The translations under genes were made by a program, and so were the position numbers. Below the pieces are notes generated by a model that worked only from the letters and a program-made list of their open reading frames with translations, was not told the DNA's origin and made no database searches. Shown here piece by piece: positions 37,935 through 45,781 of a stretch of DNA of 64,000 bases. The first letter of the stretch is position 1; every line of letters starts with the position of its first letter. The DNA comes from Pseudomonas denitrificans (nom. rej.) (GTDB taxonomy: Bacteria > Pseudomonadota > Gammaproteobacteria > Pseudomonadales > Pseudomonadaceae): NCBI RefSeq assembly GCF_008807415.1, contig NZ_CP043626.1, forward strand, positions 2,852,001 through 2,916,000, given 5' to 3'.

Positions 37935-39146
37935 ATGCAGGTCACCAAATCGAACAAGCTCGCCAACGTCTGCTACGACATTCGCGGGCCCGTGCTCAAG
38001 CACGCCAAACGCCTGGAAGAGGAAGGCCACCGCATCCTCAAGCTGAACATCGGCAACCCGGCGCCGTTCGGTTTCGAGGCGCCGGACGAAATCCTCCAGG
38101 ACGTCATCCGCAACCTGCCCACCGCCCAGGGCTACAGCGACTCCAAGGGCCTGTTCAGCGCGCGCAAGGCGGTGATGCAGTACTACCAGCAGAAGCAGGT
38201 GGAAGGCGTCGGCATCGAGGACATCTACCTGGGCAACGGTGTGTCCGAGCTGATCGTCATGGCCCTGCAGGCGCTGCTCAACAACGGTGACGAGGTGCTG
38301 ATCCCGGCGCCCGACTACCCGCTGTGGACCGCCTCCGTCGCCCTCTCCGGCGGCAAGCCGGTGCACTACCTGTGCGACGAGCAGGCCGGCTGGTTCCCCG
38401 ACGTCGCCGACATGAAGGCGAAGATCACCAGCAACACCAAGGCCCTGGTGCTGATCAACCCGAACAACCCCACCGGCGCGGTCTACTCCAGGGAAGTGCT
38501 GCTAGACATCGTCGAACTGGCGCGCCAGCACAACCTGGTGATCTTCTCCGACGAGATCTACGACAAGATCCTCTACGACGAGGCCCAGCACATCTCCACC
38601 GCCTCCCTGGCACCCGACGTGCTCTGCCTGACCTTCAACGGCCTGTCCAAGTCCTACCGCGTGGCCGGCTTCCGCTCCGGCTGGATCGCCATTTCCGGCC
38701 CGAAACACAAGGCGCAGAGCTACATCGAAGGCCTGGACATCCTCGCCAACATGCGCCTGTGCGCCAACGTGCCGAGCCAGCACGCCATCCAGACCGCCCT
38801 GGGCGGCTACCAGAGCATCAACGACCTGGTGCTGCCGGGTGGGCGCCTGCTGGAACAGCGCAACCGCGCCTGGGAACTGCTCAACGACATTCCCGGCGTC
38901 AGCTGCGTGAAGCCCATGGGCGCGCTCTATGCCTTCCCGCGCATCGACCCGAAGGTCTGCCCGATCCACAACGACGAGAAATTCGTCCTCGACCTGCTGC
39001 TTTCCGAGAAGTTGCTCATCGTTCAGGGCACCGCTTTCAACTGGCCCTGGCCGGATCACTTCAGGGTGGTTACCCTGCCGCGTGTCGATGACCTGGAACA
39101 GGCCATCGGACGCATCGGCAACTTCCTGAAAACCTATCGCCAATAA
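37935..39146 (+). CDS. alaA: Glutamate-pyruvate aminotransferase AlaA
   Basis: A 403-residue PLP enzyme of fold type I that makes alanine from pyruvate. Blocks are LNIGNPAPFGFEAP, QGYSDSKGLFSARKAV, LIPAPDYPLWTA, LINPNNPTGAVYS, FSDEIYDKI and the lysine block NGLSKSYRVAGFRSGW with Lys239. The length is close to E. coli AlaA (405). The ATG at 37935 is chosen because the conserved N-terminus (SNKLANVCYDIRGP) begins there. The leader (about 37750-37860) is AT-rich. Confidence 0.93.
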   Translation: MQVTKSNKLANVCYDIRGPVLKHAKRLEEEGHRILKLNIGNPAPFGFEAPDEILQDVIRNLPTAQGYSDSKGLFSARKAVMQYYQQKQVEGVGIEDIYLGNGVSELIVMALQALLNNGDEVLIPAPDYPLWTASVALSGGKPVHYLCDEQAGWFPDVADMKAKITSNTKALVLINPNNPTGAVYSREVLLDIVELARQHNLVIFSDEIYDKILYDEAQHISTASLAPDVLCLTFNGLSKSYRVAGFRSGWIAISGPKHKAQSYIEGLDILANMRLCANVPSQHAIQTALGGYQSINDLVLPGGRLLEQRNRAWELLNDIPGVSCVKPMGALYAFPRIDPKVCPIHNDEKFVLDLLLSEKLLIVQGTAFNWPWPDHFRVVTLPRVDDLEQAIGRIGNFLKTYRQ

Positions 39147-39174
39147 CTCATCGCCAGTGAAGCCCAGCGCATAA

Positions 39175-39615
39175 ATGGACCTGCAGATCGACGACTTCTA
39201 CAAGGATGCCGCTTCCGGCCTGCTGACCCTCTACCAGGCCTTCCCGCGCAAGATCGCCCTCTATGTCGAGGACCTGATCGGCCGGGAAGAGCCCGACGAG
39301 TTCGGCCTGCCCAGCACCCGCCACCAGAGTTGCCTGGGTGCGCTGCTGTGGCTGGCCGATGAAGGCTATCTGCGCTTCGAAGCCACCATTCGTTACGAGG
39401 CTCTAGACCAGGCAGTGCTCAGCGAAAAGGCCTTCATGCGCCTGACCCGCATCGTCCCCCACGCCGTGCGCGACGGCGAGGAACTGCCGCCCAGCGTGCG
39501 CCGCGACCAGGCCACGCTAGCCAACCAGTTGCGCGAAGCACTGGCCGCCCGGCACGGAGAACGCATCGCGCGGCTGACCCGACTACTCTTCGAGAGCGAC
39601 CCAGGGCGCCCGTAA
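39175..39615 (+). CDS. Conserved hypothetical protein (PA2829-like)
   Basis: A 146-residue cytoplasmic protein with no TM segment. Recognisable blocks are DFYKDAASGLLTLYQAFPRKIALYVEDLIG and STRHQSCLGALLWLADEGYLRFEATI, the latter like a winged-helix wing. It starts 28 bp after alaA and is probably cotranscribed. Its function is unknown. Confidence 0.8.
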   Translation: MDLQIDDFYKDAASGLLTLYQAFPRKIALYVEDLIGREEPDEFGLPSTRHQSCLGALLWLADEGYLRFEATIRYEALDQAVLSEKAFMRLTRIVPHAVRDGEELPPSVRRDQATLANQLREALAARHGERIARLTRLLFESDPGRP

Positions 39616-39651
39616 TACGGGCAGGCGACACAAGTTGAAATAGTCCCCGAG

Positions 39652-39680
39652 TTGAATCGCCTGGGGGCCAACCGTATATA
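39652..39680 (+). promoter_or_regulatory. Promoter of htpX
   Basis: TTGAAT, a 17-bp spacer and TATATA lie about 107 bp upstream of the htpX ATG. A heat-shock sigma could also use the TTGAA element, but no clear -10 of that type is seen. Confidence 0.6.
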
Positions 39681-39787
39681 CCCCGCATACTATTCAGCGA
39701 TCCCGTGCCTGCCTGTGCCCGGCGATCCGGAAAGCCGCGCCCCACTGCGGTTTTCGCCAATGTCACCGTGAGGAGAAGCTTTACGCC

Positions 39788-40663
39788 ATGATGCGCATCC
39801 TGTTGTTCCTGGCCACCAACCTGGCTGTTCTGGTGATCGCCAGCATCACCCTGAAACTGCTCGGCGTGGACCGTTTCACCGGCCAGAATTACGGTAGCCT
39901 TCTGATTTTCTGCGCCGTCTTCGGCTTCGCCGGCTCCCTGGTTTCGCTGTTCATCTCCAAGTGGATGGCGAAGATGAGCACCGGCACCGAGATCATCAGC
40001 CAGCCGCGCACCCGCCACGAACAGTGGCTGCTGCAGACCGTGGAAGAACTGTCCCGCGAGGCCGGCATCAAGATGCCGGAAGTCGGCATCTTCCCCGCCT
40101 ACGAGGCCAACGCCTTCGCCACCGGCTGGAACCGTAACGACGCACTGGTCGCAGTCAGCCAGGGCCTGCTCGAGCGCTTCTCCCCCGAAGAAGTGAAAGC
40201 CGTGCTGGCCCACGAGATCGGCCACGTGGCCAACGGCGACATGGTCACCCTGGCGCTGATCCAGGGCGTGGTGAACACCTTCGTGATGTTCTTCGCACGC
40301 ATCTTCGGCAACTTCGTCGACAAGGCGATCCTGAAGAACGAAGACGGCCCGGGCATCGGCTACTTCGTCGCGACCATCTTCGCCGAGCTGGTCCTGGGCA
40401 TCCTCGCCAGCATCATCGTCATGTGGTTCTCGCGCAAACGCGAATACCGCGCGGACGAGGCCGGCGCCCGCCTGGCCAGCACCGGCGCGATGATCGCCGC
40501 CCTGCAACGCCTGCGCGCCGAACAGGGTGTGCCGGTGCAGATGCCCGACACGCTGCAGGCCTTCGGCATCAACGGCAACCTCAAGCACGGCCTCGCCGGC
40601 CTGTTCATGAGCCACCCGCCGCTGGAAGACCGCATCGAAGCCCTGCGCGCCGCTGGCCGCTGA
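39788..40663 (+). CDS. htpX: Heat-shock membrane protease HtpX
   Basis: A 291-residue inner-membrane M48 zinc protease for damaged membrane proteins. Two N-terminal TM helices precede the catalytic [12 protein letters not shown] with His142 and His146, two more TM helices follow (about 155-215), and the third ligand Glu lies in [13 protein letters not shown]. The start is the first of two adjacent ATG codons. Length and sequence are typical for pseudomonads. Confidence 0.96.
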   Translation: MMRILLFLATNLAVLVIASITLKLLGVDRFTGQNYGSLLIFCAVFGFAGSLVSLFISKWMAKMSTGTEIISQPRTRHEQWLLQTVEELSREAGIKMPEVGIFPAYEANAFATGWNRNDALVAVSQGLLERFSPEEVKAVLAHEIGHVANGDMVTLALIQGVVNTFVMFFARIFGNFVDKAILKNEDGPGIGYFVATIFAELVLGILASIIVMWFSRKREYRADEAGARLASTGAMIAALQRLRAEQGVPVQMPDTLQAFGINGNLKHGLAGLFMSHPPLEDRIEALRAAGR

Positions 40664-40676
40664 GTTTCGGAGCGAT

Positions 40677-40705
40677 AAAAAAGGCGACCCTAGGGTCGCC
40701 TTTTT
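40677..40705. terminator. Bidirectional terminator between htpX and tpm
   Basis: AAAAAAGGCGACCC and GGGTCGCCTTTTT pair around TA. T runs are present on both strands. Confidence 0.92.
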
Positions 40706-40717
40706 CATGTCGTCGAT

Positions 40718-41374
40718 TCAGCCACGACGCAGCGCGAACACCACTTCGTCCAGGTGGCTGACGCCGCGCTTGAGGAACTTCGGGTTCTCCGCCAGCACGT
40801 CCAGGCGTTCCACCTCCTCCACTTCCCAGCCCTCAACGAAGAGCCCGCGCACTTCATCCGCCAGCACGGCGAACGGCGGACCGTCCATCTCGGTCTGGGG
40901 GTACTCCAGGCTGACCACCAGCCCGCGCGCCTGTTGCGGCAGGATGCGCTGCAGGTGCGCCGCATAATCGGCACGCAGATCCGGCGGCAGAGCGATCAGC
41001 GCCGCGCGGTCGTAAAGGGCGCTGCAGCCGGCCACCTGCTCGGCCGTGACGTCGAAGAAGTCACCCTGGAGAATCTCCAGTCGCTCGTAGCTGTAACGGC
41101 GTAGCGCGCCTTCCCCGGTGATCTGCGGCGTGACGCCCAACTCGGCGAAGAAGTCGACGGCAGCCCGCTCAGCCAACTCGACACCCAGCACGCGGTAACC
41201 CCATTGCGCCAGCCAGAGCATGTCCAGGCTCTTGCCACACAGCGGCACCAGTACCTGCGACTCCTCGGGCAACTCCAGGTTCGGCCAGTGCCGTTGCAGA
41301 CCGGGGTTCACCGATTGCTGGTGGAAGCCGATTTCATTGCGCGCCCAGCGCGACTGCCAGAATTCATGCTGCAT
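40718..41374 (-). CDS. tpm: Thiopurine S-methyltransferase
   Basis: A 218-residue SAM-dependent methyltransferase. The N-terminal FWQSRWARNEIGFHQQSVNP and VLVPLCGKSLDMLWLAQWGYRVLGVEL (SAM-binding loop) are diagnostic of bacterial TPMT, which methylates thiopurines and selenite or tellurite. LYDRAALIALPPDLRADYAAHL and LVVSLEYPQTEMDGPPFAV follow. It is adjacent to the small CsrA-like gene (11 bp). Confidence 0.94.
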   Translation of the reverse strand: MQHEFWQSRWARNEIGFHQQSVNPGLQRHWPNLELPEESQVLVPLCGKSLDMLWLAQWGYRVLGVELAERAAVDFFAELGVTPQITGEGALRRYSYERLEILQGDFFDVTAEQVAGCSALYDRAALIALPPDLRADYAAHLQRILPQQARGLVVSLEYPQTEMDGPPFAVLADEVRGLFVEGWEVEEVERLDVLAENPKFLKRGVSHLDEVVFALRRG

Positions 41375-41385
41375 AGGTCACCTGT

Positions 41386-41595
41386 TCAAACACTGCGCAT
41401 CGAGCGCGGCAGCAGCCAGCGCCACCAGGCGCCGCGCCGCTCGCGCTGTCTCTCCCCGGCTTCGAGGATCTTCAGCCGCACCTGGCCACCACGGACCCGC
41501 TGCACACAGATCTCGGTGCCGTCCTCCAGGCGGAGGCAGTCGCCGATCTCGAGCTCCAGGACTTGCTCAACTTGCTGCATAGCCGAATTCGCCAT
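41386..41595 (-). CDS. Small CsrA-like protein of unknown function
   Basis: A short basic protein (69 residues from ATG 41595; an ATG at 41580 and a TTG at 41616 are alternatives, none with a strong ribosome site). The segment IGDCLRLEDGTEICVQRV followed by RGGQVRLKI aligns without gaps to the CsrA/RsmA core [27 protein letters not shown], and an Arg falls where CsrA has its RNA-binding Arg44. The C-terminus is different and Trp/Arg-rich (RRGAWWRWLLPR). It lies 11 bp upstream of tpm. It could bind RNA; equally the likeness may be a generic small beta fold. Confidence 0.6.
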   Translation of the reverse strand: MANSAMQQVEQVLELEIGDCLRLEDGTEICVQRVRGGQVRLKILEAGERQRERRGAWWRWLLPRSMRSV

Positions 41596-41740
41596 TCGCT
41601 TCGGAAATTTCCGCAAACTCTAACGCATCGTCCGACTGACATCCTGCCAAAGCGCTCTGTGGCGATTCCCCCCCTGACTCTGCAACCGAGTTGGCACTTC
41701 CACAGCGATGCATTTCAAGGGAATGAGCACGAACAAAACA

Positions 41741-41755
41741 ATCGGACATACCGAT
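41741..41755. promoter_or_regulatory. Inverted repeat in front of the dioxygenase gene
   Basis: ATCGG-ACATA-CCGAT is a perfect interrupted palindrome in an AT-rich stretch. It overlaps the -35 position of a possible -10 TATACT (41773-41778). No regulator is adjacent. Confidence 0.4.
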
Positions 41756-41833
41756 CATTACTGTCAAAAACCTATACTGGATTTCGATCTTTACCCGCGT
41801 GAACATAGAGCCATTCAAGTAGCGAGGTTCGCC

Positions 41834-42604
41834 ATGCTCCCTGCCCTGTTCATCTCCCACGGCTCCCCCATGCTGGCCCTGGACCCCGGCGCCAGCGATG
41901 CGCCCCTGAAGCGCCTGGCCCGCGAGCTGCCACGCCCGAAAGCCATCGTGGTGGTCTCCGCCCATTGGGAAACCCCCGACCTGCGCGTGACCGCATCCGC
42001 CAGGCCGGACACCTGGCACGACTTCTACGGCTTCCCGCCCGAGCTCTATGCCGTGCAGTACCCGGCCGCCGGCTCGCCGGAGTTGGCCCAGCGCGTCGTC
42101 GAGTTGCTGGCCGAGGACGGCCTGCCGGCCACCCTCGATGCCGAGCGCCCGCTGGACCACGGCACCTGGGTGCCGCTGAGCCTGATGTACCCGGCCGCCG
42201 ATATCCCCGTCGTCCAGCTTTCCCTGCCCAGCCGTCTCGGCGCAACCATGCAGCACCGCATCGGCGCAGCCCTGCGTGCGCTGCGCGAGGAAGGCATCCT
42301 GCTGATCGGTTCGGGCAGCATCACCCACAATCTGGGCGAACTGGACTGGCACGCCGGACCGGAAGTCATCACGCCCTGGGCCAAGGTCTTCCGCGACTGG
42401 ATGGTGCAGCATCTGGAAGCCGATGACGAAGCCGCCCTGTTCGACTACCGCCAGCAGGCGCCGCACGCAGCGCGCAACCACCCGCGCGACGAGCACCTGT
42501 TGCCGCTGTACTTCGCCCGTGGCGCCGGCGGCTCGGCGATGACGGTGGAGCACGCCGGCTTCACCCTCGGCGCGCTGGGAATGGATATCTATCGCTTCGG
42601 CTGA
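41834..42604 (+). CDS. Class III extradiol ring-cleavage dioxygenase (DODA/YgiD type)
   Basis: A 256-residue cytoplasmic metalloenzyme of the LigB superfamily. Metal and active-site residues occur in LFISHGSPMLAL, VVVSAHWETPDLRV, DHGTWVPLSLMYP and GSGSITHNLGELDWH. Relatives open catechol rings, including DOPA. The ATG at 41834 has a GAGG site 6 bp upstream. As I recall, P. aeruginosa has an efflux operon at this position instead, so this may be a lineage-specific replacement. Confidence 0.87.
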   Translation: MLPALFISHGSPMLALDPGASDAPLKRLARELPRPKAIVVVSAHWETPDLRVTASARPDTWHDFYGFPPELYAVQYPAAGSPELAQRVVELLAEDGLPATLDAERPLDHGTWVPLSLMYPAADIPVVQLSLPSRLGATMQHRIGAALRALREEGILLIGSGSITHNLGELDWHAGPEVITPWAKVFRDWMVQHLEADDEAALFDYRQQAPHAARNHPRDEHLLPLYFARGAGGSAMTVEHAGFTLGALGMDIYRFG

Positions 42605-42646
42605 AGCTGCCACCCCTGCCGGGAAAGCCATCCAGGACCGGAAACG

Positions 42647-42675
42647 AAAAAGCCCCGCCAATGGCGGGGCTTTTT
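42647..42675. terminator. Bidirectional terminator between the dioxygenase and deaD
   Basis: AAAAAGCCCCGCC and GGCGGGGCTTTTT enclose AAT, with T runs on both strands. Confidence 0.93.
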
Positions 42676-42695
42676 CATGCGCGGGGACTGACGAA

Positions 42696-44393
42696 TCAGT
42701 CTTCGCGATAACGACGCAGACGCAGGGCCTTGCCAGCGACGCGGGTGTCCTTGAGCTTGGTCAGCAGACGGTCGAGGTTCTCTTCCGGCAGCTCGATCAG
42801 GCTGAAGGTCTCGCGGATTTGGATGCGGCCGATGGCCTCGCGGGACAGGCCGCCCTCGTTGAGGATGGCGCCCAGCAGGTTCTTCGCCTGCACGCCGTCA
42901 CGGGCGCCCAGGGCAGTACGGCAACGGGCCTTGCCTTCCGAAGGCGGAGCCATGGTGCGGGGTGCGCCACTGCGCTCCGGACGGTCGCCGCGCTCGGGGC
43001 GATCGCCACGCTCGCTGCGCTCGTAACGGTCGCTGCGCTCACGCGGGGCGGCCGGGGTCAGCGGCTGTTCGCGGCGGACCGATTCCAGGTCCAGCGCCTT
43101 GCCTTCGGTCAGCTTGGCCAGCAGCACGGCGGCCAGGGTGTCCATGTCGGTACCCAGGCGACGGCACAGCTCGTCACGCACGGCGCCACGGCTGGCAACG
43201 GCGTTGGCCAGCAGCGGTTGCAGGCCGGTGGCCAGGCGGTTCAGACGGGCTTCGAGGACGGTTTCGGCGTCCGGCAGGCGAACTTCGCCAACCTTCTGCC
43301 CGGTCACGCGCTCGATCACCTGCAGCATGCGGCGCTCACGCGGAGTCACCAGCAGCAGGGCGCGGCCTTCACGACCGGCGCGGCCGGTACGGCCGATACG
43401 GTGTACGTAGGATTCCGGATCGTAGGGCATGTCCACGTTCAGTACGTGGGTGATGCGCGCCACGTCGAGGCCGCGGGCGGCGACGTCGGTGGCGATGACG
43501 ATGTCCAGCGAGCCATCCTTCAGGGACTCGATCACGCGCTCACGCTGGGCCTGCGGCATGTCGCCGTTCAGCGCGGCGGCACGGTAGCCCTGGCGCTCGA
43601 GCAGCTCGGCGATGTCCAGGGTGGCCTGCTTGGTGCGGACGAAACCGATCAGCGCGTCGAACTGCTCGACTTCCAGCAGACGCAGGATCGAGGCCGGCTT
43701 CTGGTCGGCGTGAACCATCAGGTGCGCCTGCTCGATGCGGGCGACAGTCTGGGTCTTGGCAGCGATGCGGACGTGCTTGGGTTCTTTCAGGTGGCGTTCG
43801 GCGATGCTGCGGATCGAGGCCGGCAGGGTCGCGGAGAACAGCACGCTCTGGCGGCTGGACGGCATGGCTTCGAAGATCACTTCGAGGTCGTCCATGAAGC
43901 CGAGCTTGAGCATCTCGTCCGCTTCGTCGAGCACCAGGCTCTTGACGGTGGACAGCAGGTTTTCGTCGCGACGCAGGTGGTCGCACAGACGGCCCGGAGT
44001 GGCGACCACGACCTGGGCGCCCTGGCGCAGGGCCTTCAGCTGCGGGCCCATGGGCGCGCCGCCGTAGACGGCAATCACGCCGACGCCCGGCATCTGCTTG
44101 GAATAGGTTTCGAAAGCGGTAGCAACCTGCAGGGCCAGCTCGCGGGTCGGTACCAGTACCAGCACCTGCGGAACGCGACGGCTCGGCTCGATCTGCGACA
44201 GCATCGGCAGCGCAAAGGCAGCGGTCTTGCCGGTACCGGTCTGGGCCTGGCCGATCATGTCGTGGCCTTCGAGGATCACCGGGATCGACTGGGCCTGGAT
44301 CGGCGACGGCTCTTCATAACCGACAGCGGCAATGGCAGCGAGAACATTGGGGTGAAGACCGAGCGCGGCGAAGCCGGCGGTTTCCTGGGTCAT
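42696..44393 (-). CDS. deaD: DEAD-box RNA helicase DeaD (CsdA)
   Basis: A 565-residue ATP-dependent RNA helicase for ribosome assembly and mRNA turnover in the cold. Motifs are Q-motif YEEPSPIQAQSIP, Walker A AQTGTGKT, PTRELALQ, DEAD, SAT, and motif VI HRIGRTGRAG. The C-terminal third has a charged tract of repeated RxERGDRPERGD units (about 447-470) and an RNA-binding domain ending in LRLRRYRED. The ATG at 44393 starts the conserved N-terminus. The upstream leader of over 200 nt (44394-44620) would suit cold-shock control. Confidence 0.93.
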   Translation of the reverse strand: MTQETAGFAALGLHPNVLAAIAAVGYEEPSPIQAQSIPVILEGHDMIGQAQTGTGKTAAFALPMLSQIEPSRRVPQVLVLVPTRELALQVATAFETYSKQMPGVGVIAVYGGAPMGPQLKALRQGAQVVVATPGRLCDHLRRDENLLSTVKSLVLDEADEMLKLGFMDDLEVIFEAMPSSRQSVLFSATLPASIRSIAERHLKEPKHVRIAAKTQTVARIEQAHLMVHADQKPASILRLLEVEQFDALIGFVRTKQATLDIAELLERQGYRAAALNGDMPQAQRERVIESLKDGSLDIVIATDVAARGLDVARITHVLNVDMPYDPESYVHRIGRTGRAGREGRALLLVTPRERRMLQVIERVTGQKVGEVRLPDAETVLEARLNRLATGLQPLLANAVASRGAVRDELCRRLGTDMDTLAAVLLAKLTEGKALDLESVRREQPLTPAAPRERSDRYERSERGDRPERGDRPERSGAPRTMAPPSEGKARCRTALGARDGVQAKNLLGAILNEGGLSREAIGRIQIRETFSLIELPEENLDRLLTKLKDTRVAGKALRLRRYRED

Positions 44394-44730
44394 GGGTTTT
44401 GCCTCTAAGTACATCCGCAAAGACCCAATAGCCGAGCTGCGCATGCCCTGTACGACAGTGAAGTCACCCAGGCAGCTGGAAGCGGGGATTTGCGAAATGA
44501 AGATTGGAAGAATGCGTCAAGGAAGTCCGCACTGCGGACACATAGCCCGAGTGTGAAACTGCGGGAGAATGCGGGATCCGAAACGAGGCCAGCGTTTGGC
44601 CGGCGCGTATCATACCGGAAAAACCTGACCAATGTGTTTCTTTTCGGAACATGCCCGGCGAACGGTCATTCCGTGGACAACCCCGTCCCTGCCGGCTATA
44701 CCGTGCAAGCCACCCGACCGGAGCCCGCCA

Positions 44731-45522
44731 ATGACCGCCAGCAGCGAACCGCGCATCACCGTCGAACGTCATGACCACGTCCTGCTCCTCGGCCTGAACC
44801 GGGTCGACAAGCGTAACGCCTTCGACCTGGAGATGCTCACCCAGCTGGTGCTGGCCTTCGGCGAATACGAGCGCGACGACGAGCTGCGCTGCGCCCTGGT
44901 GTTTGCCCACGGTGATCACTTCACCGCCGGCCTGGACCTGGCCAACATCGGCGAGACCTTCCGCACCGGCTGGACCATGCCCGAAGGCTCCGCCGATCCA
45001 TGGGGCACCTTCGGCGGCCGGCGCCTGACCAAGCCGCTGCTGGTGGCCGCGCAGGGCTACTGCTTCACCCTGGGCATCGAACTGATGCTCGCCGCCGACA
45101 TCAACCTGTGCGCCAGCAATGCGCGCTTCGCCCAGCTCGAAGTGCAGCGCGGCATCTTCCCCTTCGGCGGCGCCACCCTGCGCATGCACCAGGTGGCCGG
45201 CTGGGGCAATGCGATGCGCTGGCTGCTCACCGGTGATCCCTTCGATGCCCACGAGGCGTATCGCATCGGCCTGGTGCAGGAAGTCACCGCGCCGGAAGAA
45301 CTGATGCCGCGTGCGCTCTGGCTCGCCCAGCGGGTTGCCGCCCAGGCGCCGCTGGGCATTCGCGCCACCCTGGCTTCCGCGCGCCGCAGCCTCGATGAAG
45401 GTGAGGAAGCGGCGGCGCGACTGTTGCCGGCGATGGCCAGCGAACTGCTGTCGACCGAGGATGCGCAGGAAGGTTTGAACGCCATGCTCGAGCGCCGCGA
45501 CGGCCGCTTCCAGGGCAAATGA
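44731..45522 (+). CDS. Enoyl-CoA hydratase/isomerase family protein
   Basis: A 263-residue crotonase-fold enzyme. The N-terminal block VLLLGLNRVDKRNAFDLEML, oxyanion-hole segment ALVFAHGDHFTAGLDL, and VAAQGYCFTLGIELMLAADI with GGATLRMHQVAGWGNAM show the fold. The catalytic Glu pair of true hydratases is only partly matched, so substrate and reaction are uncertain. It is divergent from deaD. The ATG at 44731 follows GGAGCC. Confidence 0.87.
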   Translation: MTASSEPRITVERHDHVLLLGLNRVDKRNAFDLEMLTQLVLAFGEYERDDELRCALVFAHGDHFTAGLDLANIGETFRTGWTMPEGSADPWGTFGGRRLTKPLLVAAQGYCFTLGIELMLAADINLCASNARFAQLEVQRGIFPFGGATLRMHQVAGWGNAMRWLLTGDPFDAHEAYRIGLVQEVTAPEELMPRALWLAQRVAAQAPLGIRATLASARRSLDEGEEAAARLLPAMASELLSTEDAQEGLNAMLERRDGRFQGK

Positions 45523-45781
45523 ACGCACAGGGAAAACGCCAAACGGAACCATCGTGCGAAAAGCGCTATATCCAAGGTATTAAAAACGCCTGGCAAGTCG
45601 CCATAATCCTTTAGTTTTTCCTTTAAATTCAAAGACCTGCCAAACACAAAACGGCTATATACAAGTTCCAATTTCGCGCCTGAAAACAAACCTCTAGAAC
45701 TGACTCCAGAGCAGCGCAGCGACTCGCCGGGATACCGAACCGGGCAGCCAGCTGACTGACGTTCTCATGGAGGAATTCGCT
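45523..45781. other. AT-rich upstream region of the repeat lipoprotein gene
   Basis: This 259-bp segment is much more AT-rich than its surroundings (e.g. the CTTTAGTTTTTCCTTTAAAT stretch and CTATATACAAG) and has no open frame of note. It must hold the promoter for the lipoprotein and tpsB genes, but I could not settle on one pair of boxes. MvaT-type silencing is plausible for such a tract. Confidence 0.55.

Noticed and set aside
45767..45781. ATG at 45767 as start of the repeat lipoprotein
   Set aside because: Its first bases form the GGAGG ribosome site of the ATG at 45782, which gives a standard lipoprotein signal peptide.
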